DNA of 29,313 nucleotides from an uncultured Eggerthellaceae bacterium (GCA_934670115.1 CAKUOV010000030.1:1-29313), one strand, 5' to 3'. Positions 15,901 through 22,046 are shown, counted from the stretch's first letter. The notes: generated from the letters alone by a model not told the origin. Translations and numbers: made by a program.

Positions 15901-17713
15901 CATGGTTCACGAAGAAGCCATTGGAAGCATCGGTACCGAAGTACGTCTTCACCCAACCGGAGTCCGCCCAATCTAACATGGTCTTGGCAGTCTCGGTAGT
16001 GAAGGCTTCGCCGAACACGTCAATGGCAGCAGAAACCATAACGTCAGCTGCGGAAACGCCCTCGGAAGGAGCGATGGAGTCCGCGTAGCCGTAGGATTCT
16101 GCCAGGTCGCCGGACACTTCCTTATCCGTTGCAGGAGCAGCCAAGTAAGCGCCAGCCGCCTGTGCGGAGTAGCTCACGGTTGCCGTTGCGGCGGGCTCGG
16201 TGGGAACAGCAGCGCCTGCGATGGTAAGCGTCATGTTGTTCTTGTTCAGCGTGACGGTCGTGTCAATCCAGGTGTCATCAGCCTGACGGAACGCAATTGC
16301 TTCCGTGAACGTGCCGTCGTAGGACTGAAGGCCACCACGGTTGCCATCAACGATAGGCAGAGAAAGCGTGCCGCTGGCAGCTTCGATGATGCCCTCGGTT
16401 GCCAGCGAAGCTGCCTCAGCGGTGCCCAGATAAGCGGCCGTTGCATCGGTGGTGATGATTGCCGTTTCGGAGTAGCCATTAGACTGAGGACCACCAACGG
16501 TGTCCAGCGTTGCTGCGGTCACCGCCGGAGCCTTGCCCGTCACGGAAGTGGTCAGCGCAGCCTGGCCTTCGTAGTCGCCCGTCCACAGCGTTTCCGCATC
16601 GGTGTCAAGCTTGAACATGCGAGGGTACACGCACTGCCAGAACGCCTTCTCACCGTTCTTGTAAGCGGTGTAGTTGCGCACGCTCAAAGCAGCAACGGCG
16701 TAGGTATTTTCACCTGCTTCAACAGGAACAACGAACTCGTACATGCCGGCTTCGTTCATGGTGTAGTGAATCAGCTGGCTTTCGATGGTAGACTCAGCAG
16801 CCATGCACTGATCGAACGTGCCCATGAACAGGTCACCGTAGCCGGTGCCGCTCAAAGCAAAGCGCAAATTCACTTTGTCGCCCGTGGTCTCGATGGACGC
16901 AGAAACAACCTTGAACATACCCGTGGCGTTCGTGATGTTCTCGGTGGCAATCTCGGTTACAACGGTCTCGGGCGCTGCCGAAGTCTCATCGATGGTGTTG
17001 GTGATCGAGAACACAATCTCGGTACCCATGGAGGTCGAATGAGCGCTCAGATACTGCGTGCTGTTCAGATCGATCGGCACGTTCTTGAAGACCGAGTTGC
17101 TGCCGCTGGGTGCGGAGTTCTCAATCTTCACGCCGCCCATGTAGATGTAGTCGTAGGTCGTGCTTTCAACCGTTACCGTGCCTGTAGCCTTGCCGCCAAC
17201 AACGGTGACGTCGGTGATGCTCCACGGGCGCTGGCGGCTTGAAGTGGACTTACCCTTGCTGTACTCGGAAGACAGCGCAGGGGTGGTGGTTTCGGTATAC
17301 GTGTTATCTGCAAGCGTGGTGCTGTTGTCGCAATCGGCGATTGCCTTCATTGCCCACTCGGCGCACTCCAGGGTGCGACCGTAGGACTGGGTGCCGCCAT
17401 CAACGTCGGTAGTATCCAGGGTCTGCTGGTCGGCTTCGTCAAGCGCGTTGAAAGCATCAACGGCAGCCTTGATCTGGCTGTCGTACGTGCCCTTTTCCGC
17501 CGCCGTGACCTCCTGGGCCGTGGGCAGTGCCGCGATGAGAGCCTTCGCCGCAGCGACATCGCTGTCGCTCAGCGCCGTAATGCCGCTTTCGGGTTCAGCG
17601 GCAGGTTGCGCGAGTGCAACGGCAGGCGTCATGCCGAATGCAAGCGTAACCGAAAGAACAGCAGCCGTTACTTTGGTAAGCGGACTGTCCTTTCTGAAGA
17701 GCTTCTTCTTCAT
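12941..17713 (-). CDS. Giant secreted surface protein under cobalamin-riboswitch control
   Basis: This is a 1590-residue secreted protein. The signal peptide (1 to about 36) ends AVALA-QPA. A helical-bundle plus beta module (50-245) is shared with the 578-residue protein. NEAT-like beta domains occur at 262-370 (GMFKVVSASIETTGDKV, LSGTGYGDLFMGT) and about 755-865 (TPFTMCKVSDAALF, SYMGIFMGV). A DUF4430 (transcobalamin C-terminal-like) domain spans about 540-640 with VSAADVMVSAAIDVFG, NGFFVNH and VNSGDFVEFYTY. Further helical and beta modules fill 870-1315. A cohesin-like domain (about 1320-1450) and a type I dockerin (1525-1585; DVNMNGKVNIVDAQ, DVNGDASVDAVDA) end the chain. There is no anchor. 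ATG 17713 follows AAAGGA at six bases. It probably binds a corrinoid or related ligand; this is inferred from the riboswitch and the DUF4430 domain. Confidence 0.88.
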   Translation of the reverse strand: MKKKLFRKDSPLTKVTAAVLSVTLAFGMTPAVALAQPAAEPESGITALSDSDVAAAKALIAALPTAQEVTAAEKGTYDSQIKAAVDAFNALDEADQQTLDTTDVDGGTQSYGRTLECAEWAMKAIADCDNSTTLADNTYTETTTPALSSEYSKGKSTSSRQRPWSITDVTVVGGKATGTVTVESTTYDYIYMGGVKIENSAPSGSNSVFKNVPIDLNSTQYLSAHSTSMGTEIVFSITNTIDETSAAPETVVTEIATENITNATGMFKVVSASIETTGDKVNLRFALSGTGYGDLFMGTFDQCMAAESTIESQLIHYTMNEAGMYEFVVPVEAGENTYAVAALSVRNYTAYKNGEKAFWQCVYPRMFKLDTDAETLWTGDYEGQAALTTSVTGKAPAVTAATLDTVGGPQSNGYSETAIITTDATAAYLGTAEAASLATEGIIEAASGTLSLPIVDGNRGGLQSYDGTFTEAIAFRQADDTWIDTTVTLNKNNMTLTIAGAAVPTEPAATATVSYSAQAAGAYLAAPATDKEVSGDLAESYGYADSIAPSEGVSAADVMVSAAIDVFGEAFTTETAKTMLDWADSGWVKTYFGTDASNGFFVNHASPNDGTESSFGGYNGTLITTTKVNSGDFVEFYTYQSDSYADKYTYVEAPAQIVAGTSFEVTVTGVSAMNGYMYKDGAAMKAAATAMEGVKLATVDATTGAVTELEGVTTNAEGKATVTLPEGGDYYLTACGTDSTDTPVIMNPTKVSVLGGTYNITASINKDSDHTPFTMCKVSDAALFIDNGTMKVRFKTSSASYMGIFMGVVADATLDKTIMGEKTSDGFYQFEIPVTADMLTAPTPVTLLKKDGKTFYKSTKYALELSLTDMSKLEGASPAAQAVIDTIAQLPETVTYADGATIRAARSGYDALMDFRKAEVTNYDKLVAAEESYNQLPIIWPALPSGYDVLNGNAMVDDPYFMVAYNDNQSNIFVRLYVDSRNYNRAFKMAASEVTAETTGGTLTSVADSDAGYISFSAKEVQLGKTYHYTLAKITDGELKATKEISFTLPSFRGYKALAAGTYEMALQSDLDALNGVAATVASDGTAMTATVTPKTAITKAFAGTAEAAAAATEGFIEPNEQGAFVLPIAQADIPTALAVFDGTNWTDQRIQIIADEATQNVINAIQNIYREGVDENGKALTRDAYWDIYPTDRDAVDAANAVYQTLTDAQKLVVGQSNESELLHAVAMFKAADSVSAEIATLPATVADIKTQDDVNAIKAVKDHYDTCGSNIFDWYPDGQTQGIQARYVQKLIPTADKEKLATLYDALQNKLALVASAETVKPGETVAVNIVASAPLTLSCAQFKIAASENLKLTSITQGAGLNLTAATEGAANGSFEATIDNGVVTFYGNTAVPTEGIVVATATFEALTEGDAAVSVSDAVFGTSGNTMDIEDIVIPDPAKISVAYAGDFKVSEASFVEASDIKMITFVGDVAEGQVATMKGAPMFKLGDSFVALATADEAAALTRGDFAVVEGDAQVVAADGDVNMNGKVNIVDAQLAYDIARAVYTDFSAVSMEGFLKADVNGDASVDAVDAFAIQHFALVGTFSE

Positions 17714-17762
17714 TTTGTTCCTTTCTTTTTCCTTGGCTTTATCCGCCACGTCGCTTTTCCCC

Positions 17763-17797
17763 AAAAGAAAAACCGTGATGGACATTTTCCATCACGG
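17763..17797 (-). terminator. Riboswitch-controlled intrinsic terminator
   Basis: On the minus strand CCGTGATGGA (17797-17788 region) pairs with TCCATCACGG (17782-17773), a perfect 10-bp stem with a 5-nt loop, followed by TTTTTCTTTT. It ends 50 bp before the start codon of the giant protein. Upstream CACGG (17811-17807) can pair with the CCGTG of the ascending arm, a candidate antiterminator. This is the expression platform expected for a transcription-attenuating riboswitch. Confidence 0.9.
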
Positions 17798-17850
17798 CCC
17801 GTTTTCCCGTGGAGAAATCCGCCTTTGACGTGCGGATTTACGCCATGCCT

Positions 17851-18080
17851 TGTAGGTCTTCTGACTCGCGCGTTCGAAAGCGTGCAAGCGTACGCCCATG
17901 CTTACCTGCCTTCACGCCGCGCACTCCGCCTTCCCAGGTTGCCCCAGTGGCCGGCTTTCGCCTTTGAAGTGCCCGGCTCCGCGCTTACAGCGGCGGGTGC
18001 CGTTCAGGAGTTTCACCTGATTCCCTTGTCCATCTTTGCGGGCACGCGTTGAGCGCGGCGCTTTGGGCATCCTGCTTCGA
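17851..18080 (-). promoter_or_regulatory. Cobalamin (B12) riboswitch
   Basis: Read on the minus strand, the conserved core appears in order: GGGAATCAGGTGAAACTCC (18025 downward), an ACGGCACCCGCCGCTGT block (18003-17987), the GCCACTG box (17951-17945), CCTGGGAAGG, and the terminal GAGTCAGAAGACCT (17868-17855). These are hallmarks of the cobalamin riboswitch. The 5' limit (GGATGCCC near 18070) is approximate. In this class coenzyme B12 binding normally lowers expression. The terminator 50-90 bp downstream indicates transcription attenuation of the 1590-residue protein gene. Small reading frames across this region are incidental. Confidence 0.93.
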
Positions 18081-18270
18081 CGAATCGGGCTGATTGACCG
18101 ATTCTGACAAGCAGAACTCGAAGACGCACTGCGCTTTGGCGCGGCACTTTGGCACTTGAGGCGCCTCGGTGCACGATGCTTTGACGAGCCGCATCTCAAG
18201 GCAACCGCTCAAGTGAGCGAAGCCCCCGGATGCGCTGCGCTTTAGCGAACCGCAAAGACACAAGTCATGA

Positions 18271-18437
18271 TTCGTGGTCCAACCGCCTGTATTCCCTGGT
18301 CAAAAGCGCGTCGAACGCCTTGATCGAAATCTGGGGAGGAACTTCGTTTGAGGTCTCACTTCGGATAAGGCCCCACTCGAAATTCCGCCGAGTTTCCCCG
18401 TCTTTGGGCACAGGAATACCGCTGTCCAACCACGAAC
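18271..18437 (-). ncRNA. Candidate structured RNA or folded leader
   Basis: A transcript from the promoter at 18444-18472 would begin within a base or two of TTCGTGGT (18436-18429), which pairs perfectly with ACCACGAA (18278-18271). After internal loops of nine and ten bases, GTATTCC (18419-18413) pairs with GGAATAC (18295-18289). Inside are smaller hairpins such as ACTCG..CGAGT and GCGT-TCG-ACGC. The closed, long-range fold of about 166 nt starting at the transcription start resembles a discrete small RNA (6S-like overall shape) but matches no family I recognise. No terminator follows, so it may simply be the first domain of the riboswitch leader. Confidence 0.35.
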
Positions 18438-18443
18438 GGTGAA

Positions 18444-18472
18444 ATTATAGTTTTTTTAGGCTGTGGAGACAA
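18444..18472 (-). promoter_or_regulatory. Sigma-70-type promoter of the riboswitch leader
   Basis: On the minus strand TTGTCT (18472-18467) is separated by exactly 17 bp from a consensus TATAAT (18449-18444). Predicted start is near 18437. No gene lies between this promoter and the riboswitch, so it is the best candidate to drive the B12-controlled transcript, with a leader of about 720 nt. Confidence 0.65.
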
Positions 18473-18765
18473 TTCCTTAGGGCATGATTCCATATCGCAT
18501 CAGGGGAAATGGCGGTCGCGATGCCAAAGCCGTTACGATAAGGCGCACAGCGTAAAATCCGCAGGTGAAGGCGCTGTTTGCAGCTGAAGCATGAAGCGAC
18601 TGCGCGGCCTTCACTGGGGCGCTTGCCGCGATGCCTGTTGCGATGCGTATCGCCGCGCGCGACGGGCCAGAGAATTGCACGCAATTGACGCGACGGGTGG
18701 AGGACTGCGGTGGCGGTGCGGGAGTGTGACGGTACGGCGAAAGAATCGGGTTGGGGTGGCGAAGG
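18473..18765. other. Gene-free spacer
   Basis: Apart from the promoter at its edge I see no supportable gene, RNA or repeat here. Reading frames on both strands lack ribosome sites and have Arg/Cys-rich translations. It lies between the riboswitch leader and a decayed gene fragment, so it is probably debris of earlier rearrangement. Confidence 0.4.
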
Positions 18766-18835
18766 GGTGCCACAAAAAGCCTCATCATCTTACCAGCCGA
18801 TTCACCCACAGCAGATTCCTTCGCCGCACGCCGGA
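18766..18835 (-). pseudogene. Remnant copy of the adhesin-lipoprotein junction
   Basis: About 65 bp here match 22654-22724 closely. Both contain the minus-strand words GCTGTGGGT, AATCGGCTGG and AAGATGATG. The translation ESAVGESAGKMMRLFVAPL parallels GSAVGKSAGKMMGFFVALL of the large adhesin ORF, then similarity stops and the frame turns into Pro/Arg-rich nonsense. It is a truncated paralogue spanning the point where the sorting-signal tail joins the lipoprotein leader. Confidence 0.6.
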
Positions 18836-18843
18836 AAACAAAT

Positions 18844-20142
18844 CTATAAGAACATGACCATATAGGCAGGAAGGTAGTCGATGCCCAACCCTCGCTCGAC
18901 GTTTCCTTCATGCAGGACAATTGCCTCTTCAATACCCCAGTTGGAAGTCTTAAGAGCGTTGTCGAGAGCGCTGTGCCTACGATAATCTTTTCCCGATTTG
19001 ACCTCTATAGGAATAACGCGATTTTGTTTCTGGACCAGAAAATCGAGCTCTCCTTGCGCCCTGTTGCTGAAATAAAGCAAATCATGACCGTGGCTTGCAA
19101 GCTCTTGCGCAACAAAGTTTTCGTAAATCGCCCCATAATTGATATCAACACGATCGGAAGCCAGGCTTCGCACCACATCCATTCCGCAAAGATAGGTCAG
19201 CAGGCCCACATCCGACAAAAAAAGCTTGAACTTTTTTGATTCCAAAGATGTTCGCAAGGGATAACGGGGCTCCGTAACGTTGTAAGTTGGCAGCGCAACG
19301 TTAGCATCGGAAAGCCAAAGAAAATCATTCACGTAACGGTCCACATGAGAGTCGCCGCTAATGTCTTTCACCACAAAGCGCTTGTTCTGCTTAGAAATCT
19401 CAGACGGCATAAGGTCGAATATACGCTTTACAACAAGAACGCGGTCACCCGCATACTTCGAGATATCGTTGCGATATTGAGTAGCAATCGCTTCGTGGAC
19501 CAATCGGGTTGCACTGATGTTGTCCGTGCCGGAAAACGCCACAACAGCATCGGGCATACCACCGCAAATTAAGTAGCGATGCAGAAGATCGGATAGTCTT
19601 CCGTCAACGAAAGGGTCAACAGGTCGCTTCTCATGAAAAGCGATTCGCGCCTCTTCAAGCACGTCATCGTTCACGCCATTTGCCCAGCAAAACTCCTCAA
19701 AATCTAAAGGATACATAACAAGAGTGCTCATGAAACCCACTGGATTAGACTTGATGCTCTTCAGTTCGACTCCCAGCATCGAACCAGACAGGATGTAATC
19801 AAAGTCGCCCCTCTCCATGAGGAACTTGATAGCAGTAGCAACTTCTTTGACCTCCTGAATTTCATCCAAAAAGATAACCGTTTTACCAGGAGAAAGGGGG
19901 CATGGCGAATATGCGCTTAGACGCAGAAACAGCTCGCGCGCGTTTTTGGCCGACGATACGGCCTCTTTTGCCTCACTGTTCTCATAGAAATTGATTTCGG
20001 CAACATTTTCCCAGTGAGTTCGTGCAAACTCACGAATCAAATAGGTCTTACCCACCTGCCGCGCGCCCGTCACCAAAAGAGCTTGATGTGTGCGGTTCGC
20101 AAACCAACTTTCCATTTGTGCAAGGGCTTTTCTTTTAAGCAC
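18844..20142 (-). CDS. AAA+ ATPase with DUF4143 domain
   Basis: This is a 432-residue cytoplasmic protein. The N-terminal P-loop ATPase has Walker A GARQVGKT (26-33) and Walker B VIFLDEIQE (89-97). The C-terminal DUF4143 region ends with QGELDFLVQ..VIPIEVKSG (about 363-384), the D..EVK arrangement of a PD-(D/E)XK-like fold. This widespread, mobile-looking family is found singly in gut bacteria and archaea and its role is unknown. GTG 20142 follows AAGGAG at five bases. The gene is flanked by the decayed duplicate on one side and by four 16-bp repeats on the other, suggesting arrival by transfer or rearrangement. It shows no link to the surrounding surface operons. Confidence 0.9.
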   Translation of the reverse strand: MLKRKALAQMESWFANRTHQALLVTGARQVGKTYLIREFARTHWENVAEINFYENSEAKEAVSSAKNARELFLRLSAYSPCPLSPGKTVIFLDEIQEVKEVATAIKFLMERGDFDYILSGSMLGVELKSIKSNPVGFMSTLVMYPLDFEEFCWANGVNDDVLEEARIAFHEKRPVDPFVDGRLSDLLHRYLICGGMPDAVVAFSGTDNISATRLVHEAIATQYRNDISKYAGDRVLVVKRIFDLMPSEISKQNKRFVVKDISGDSHVDRYVNDFLWLSDANVALPTYNVTEPRYPLRTSLESKKFKLFLSDVGLLTYLCGMDVVRSLASDRVDINYGAIYENFVAQELASHGHDLLYFSNRAQGELDFLVQKQNRVIPIEVKSGKDYRRHSALDNALKTSNWGIEEAIVLHEGNVERGLGIDYLPAYMVMFL

Positions 20143-20151
20143 AGCAACTCC

Positions 20152-20251
20152 TTGTCAATTTGTTGCACGGTTTTGAAGCTATTTTTGTCAATTTGTTGCA
20201 ATTTGTCAATTTGTTGCAGTGTTTTAGGAGCGTTTTTGTCAATTTGTTGTA
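20152..20251. repeat. Four 16-bp direct repeats upstream of the DUF4143 ATPase
   Basis: TTGTCAATTTGTTGCA occurs at 20152, 20185 and 20203, with a one-base variant (ending TA) at 20236. The start-to-start distances are 33, 18 and 33 bp, so the block is a duplicated 51-bp unit. On the minus strand each copy contains TTGACA. It lies immediately before the ATPase ribosome site and is probably a regulatory or recombination array; it is not a CRISPR. Confidence 0.85.
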
Positions 20252-20445
20252 GCCGCAATGCGACAAGGGCGGCGGAAAGCGGCGCAGCAGGCTACGACAA
20301 TGACGCCAAGACTCGCGACGCAAGAACCGCAGGCCGGAGGCAAGGGCGGCAGCAAAGGAAACCTGTCGGAGCGGCGAAGAGGTGCGAAAGGCGGCAGGAC
20401 GGTTCGAGTTGCGGGACGGCGGCGGTGGCGGATTGGCTGGCCAAC

Positions 20446-20565
20446 GATAAAAACGGGGTACTTTTCGGTGCTTTTTGGCGCGGGAAGGAACGAGAAACGA
20501 GCGTTTCCCCAGGTCGCAAAAAAGTTAGCTTCAGCAAACCCACAGAAAAGTGGGTCGTTTTTATC
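20446..20565. repeat. 120-bp element with 21-bp imperfect terminal inverted repeats
   Basis: The left arm is GATAAAAACG-GGGT-ACTTTTC (20446-20466). The right arm (20545-20565) is GAAAAGT-GGGT-CGTTTTTATC. The outer 10 bp and inner 7 bp are perfectly complementary and only the central GGGT is in the same orientation in both. No target duplication is seen. It may be a MITE-like remnant or a large RNA hairpin. Confidence 0.6.
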
Positions 20566-20570
20566 ATGAC

Positions 20571-20596
20571 GCCGAAGGAACGCCAATTCCTTCGGC
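20571..20596. repeat. Perfect 10-bp stem-loop
   Basis: GCCGAAGGAA (20571-20580) and TTCCTTCGGC (20587-20596) form a perfect hairpin with a 6-nt loop. No T-tract follows on either strand, though a T-rich stretch (20558-20562) lies just outside on the plus strand's left. Its role is unknown. Confidence 0.5.
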
Positions 20597-20659
20597 ACCC
20601 AACATGGTTTGCTGCATGGCCTCACCCACAATACGCGCATCATGCGCTTACAACCTTGG

Positions 20660-20708
20660 TTCCCTTGAAAAAGTGCGATTTATGGGCATTAATTCCCTTG
20701 AAAAAGTG
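20660..20708. repeat. Two 16-bp direct repeats with 33-bp period
   Basis: TTCCCTTGAAAAAGTG occurs at 20660-20675 and 20693-20708. Unit length (16 bp) and period (33 bp) equal those of the unrelated repeats before the DUF4143 ATPase. No gene follows, so it may be the upstream array of a lost gene. Confidence 0.75.
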
Positions 20709-20783
20709 TAATTTCCCAGGTAGAAGCATCACTCTCCGATTGCCAGAGGATTTCTTTGACGCTTACAAATCCTAGCCAGCGCT

Positions 20784-20812
20784 CGGGGCGCACGGGAAGG
20801 CCGCGCGCCCCG
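20784..20812 (-). other. GC-rich hairpin just after the adhesin operon
   Basis: CGGGGCGC (20784-20791) and GCGCCCCG (20805-20812) form an 8-bp perfect stem nine bases past the last stop codon of the operon. The T-tract needed for a standard intrinsic terminator is missing, so termination is only suggested by position. Confidence 0.4.
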
Positions 20813-20821
20813 GAGTCTCAT

Positions 20822-22033
20822 CTACAAGTACACGATGCTATCGGCGCGGGTGGCGGCAACAAGGCGGCCGCACTGCACGATGTCCAAAACGCCGCCGTCC
20901 GCCTTGTGGGGCGCCAGCATCAGAGCATAGCGCTGTGCCGCTACATCCAAGCGCGGCGGAAGCTCCACGACAAGCGTTCCATCTTTCGCGCGTTTCGAGG
21001 AAACACGGGCAATTACCTTGAGTGTTTCGCGCGCAGCATTGCTTCCCTTGTCGCCCTGCTGGCAACCGCTTGGGGTGCTAGAATCGCCTTCACGTTCTTG
21101 ACCTGCAGAAACGCCTTCACGCGCAGAACCCTCCACGCGGCATACGCGCACGTCGCGACGCCGGCGCCAGAAAAACACGCCGAACGCTGCCGCAGCTGCA
21201 GCAACGGCAGCCGCGGCCGCTGCGATGGCCGCAAGGGGCAGCCCGTCGGAATCGTCCGCGCCGCCCGAAACTTCGGCGGCAGGCGCACGGTAGCTCAGCG
21301 TGGCCTGGTATGTGATAACCGGCTCGATAGCCTGCACATCGCCCTCATAGAACGCCGTCACGTCATAATGGTCGAGCACCGATGCGGTATCGGCGCCGCG
21401 GTACAGCGCGTGGGCCGTGTACGATGACGGAAGCCCGTTCGCATCGAGCGCATCGATGGACCACGATAACGACGCCAGGCGAAGGACCAGGTCGTTTTCC
21501 GTTTCGGGATTATTGAACGCGAGTTCGGCGGCAATCTGGATGGCGTCGTTGCTAGGCAACCCCGCGAAATCGCGCAGCTCGTTTACCTCCCACGCGCGCC
21601 GCGCGTACGCAGGCGCAGCCGCCACCTGCACCAACGGGATGGAACCCGCATAGCCGTCCTGGTCCACGTCGAGCGCCTGCGCAAACGAATTGCGCACCGC
21701 ATCCAGATCAGCGGGCTCGCACGGCACGGTCACGGAACGTTGCGCCGGCACAGTACCGAACTGCGATTCGAGCTGCTCGATTTCCGTGCCAACCAGGGAA
21801 TACGTCAGCCCGTCCTGCTCGAATGCTTCTGCGAAGTCAGGCTGCTCGTCGGTGGAGAGCCACGTGACGATACGCGTTTGCGTCACGGCGGGCGCGCTGG
21901 TTGCTTCAGCGCGGGACGGAGTTGAAAGGCCCAGCAGGGAAACGGCAACGACGGCTGTGATCGCGACGGCGACAACGCGCGCTGCAGCGCCACCTGCGGC
22001 ATGCGCGCCGCGGGCTGAGATGAGTTGCGTCAT
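20822..22033 (-). CDS. Single-pass surface protein with poly-Ala transmembrane segment
   Basis: This is a 403-residue protein, last gene of the adhesin operon. It has a signal peptide (1 to about 42), an extracellular region (43-262) of unrecognised fold with Asp/Glu-rich surface and a DVDQDGYAGS motif, then a transmembrane helix (265-289) made almost wholly of Ala, followed by WRRRRDVR. A Ser/Gly-rich linker and a cytoplasmic beta-like domain (about 335-403; LKVIARVSSKRAKDGTLVVE) end the chain. The frame is open far upstream into the adhesin gene, but that part is Arg/Pro-rich antisense-like sequence; AAGGGGG five bases before ATG 22033 fixes the start. The gap to the preceding stop is 13 bp. 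It may link the adhesin to a cytoplasmic partner; this is unproven. Confidence 0.75.
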   Translation of the reverse strand: MTQLISARGAHAAGGAAARVVAVAITAVVAVSLLGLSTPSRAEATSAPAVTQTRIVTWLSTDEQPDFAEAFEQDGLTYSLVGTEIEQLESQFGTVPAQRSVTVPCEPADLDAVRNSFAQALDVDQDGYAGSIPLVQVAAAPAYARRAWEVNELRDFAGLPSNDAIQIAAELAFNNPETENDLVLRLASLSWSIDALDANGLPSSYTAHALYRGADTASVLDHYDVTAFYEGDVQAIEPVITYQATLSYRAPAAEVSGGADDSDGLPLAAIAAAAAAVAAAAAAFGVFFWRRRRDVRVCRVEGSAREGVSAGQEREGDSSTPSGCQQGDKGSNAARETLKVIARVSSKRAKDGTLVVELPPRLDVAAQRYALMLAPHKADGGVLDIVQCGRLVAATRADSIVYL

Positions 22034-22046
22034 GATTGCCCCCTTG

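Noticed and set aside
12887..15976. Plus-strand open frame of 1029 codons opposite the giant surface gene
   Set aside because: It is the antisense shadow of a GC-biased coding region. Its translation is rich in Arg, His and Asn without any domain, it has no ribosome site, and the minus frame encodes recognisable domains.
17985..18263. Cys-rich small minus-strand frames over the leader region
   Set aside because: They lie across the riboswitch and its upstream leader, have no ribosome site, and are explained by the conserved RNA.
20152..20251. Possible CRISPR array
   Set aside because: Repeats are 16 bp with spacers of 17, 2 and 17 bp, which does not fit a CRISPR, and no cas gene is present.
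20538..20565. Plus-strand intrinsic terminator (ACCCAC/GTGGGT then CGTTTTT)
   Set aside because: The stem is only six bases, no plus-strand gene precedes it, and the T-run belongs to the arm of the larger inverted repeat.
20014..20775. Plus-strand frame with repeated LSICC motifs
   Set aside because: The peptide repeats simply reflect the 16-bp DNA repeats, and the frame runs antisense through the ATPase start.
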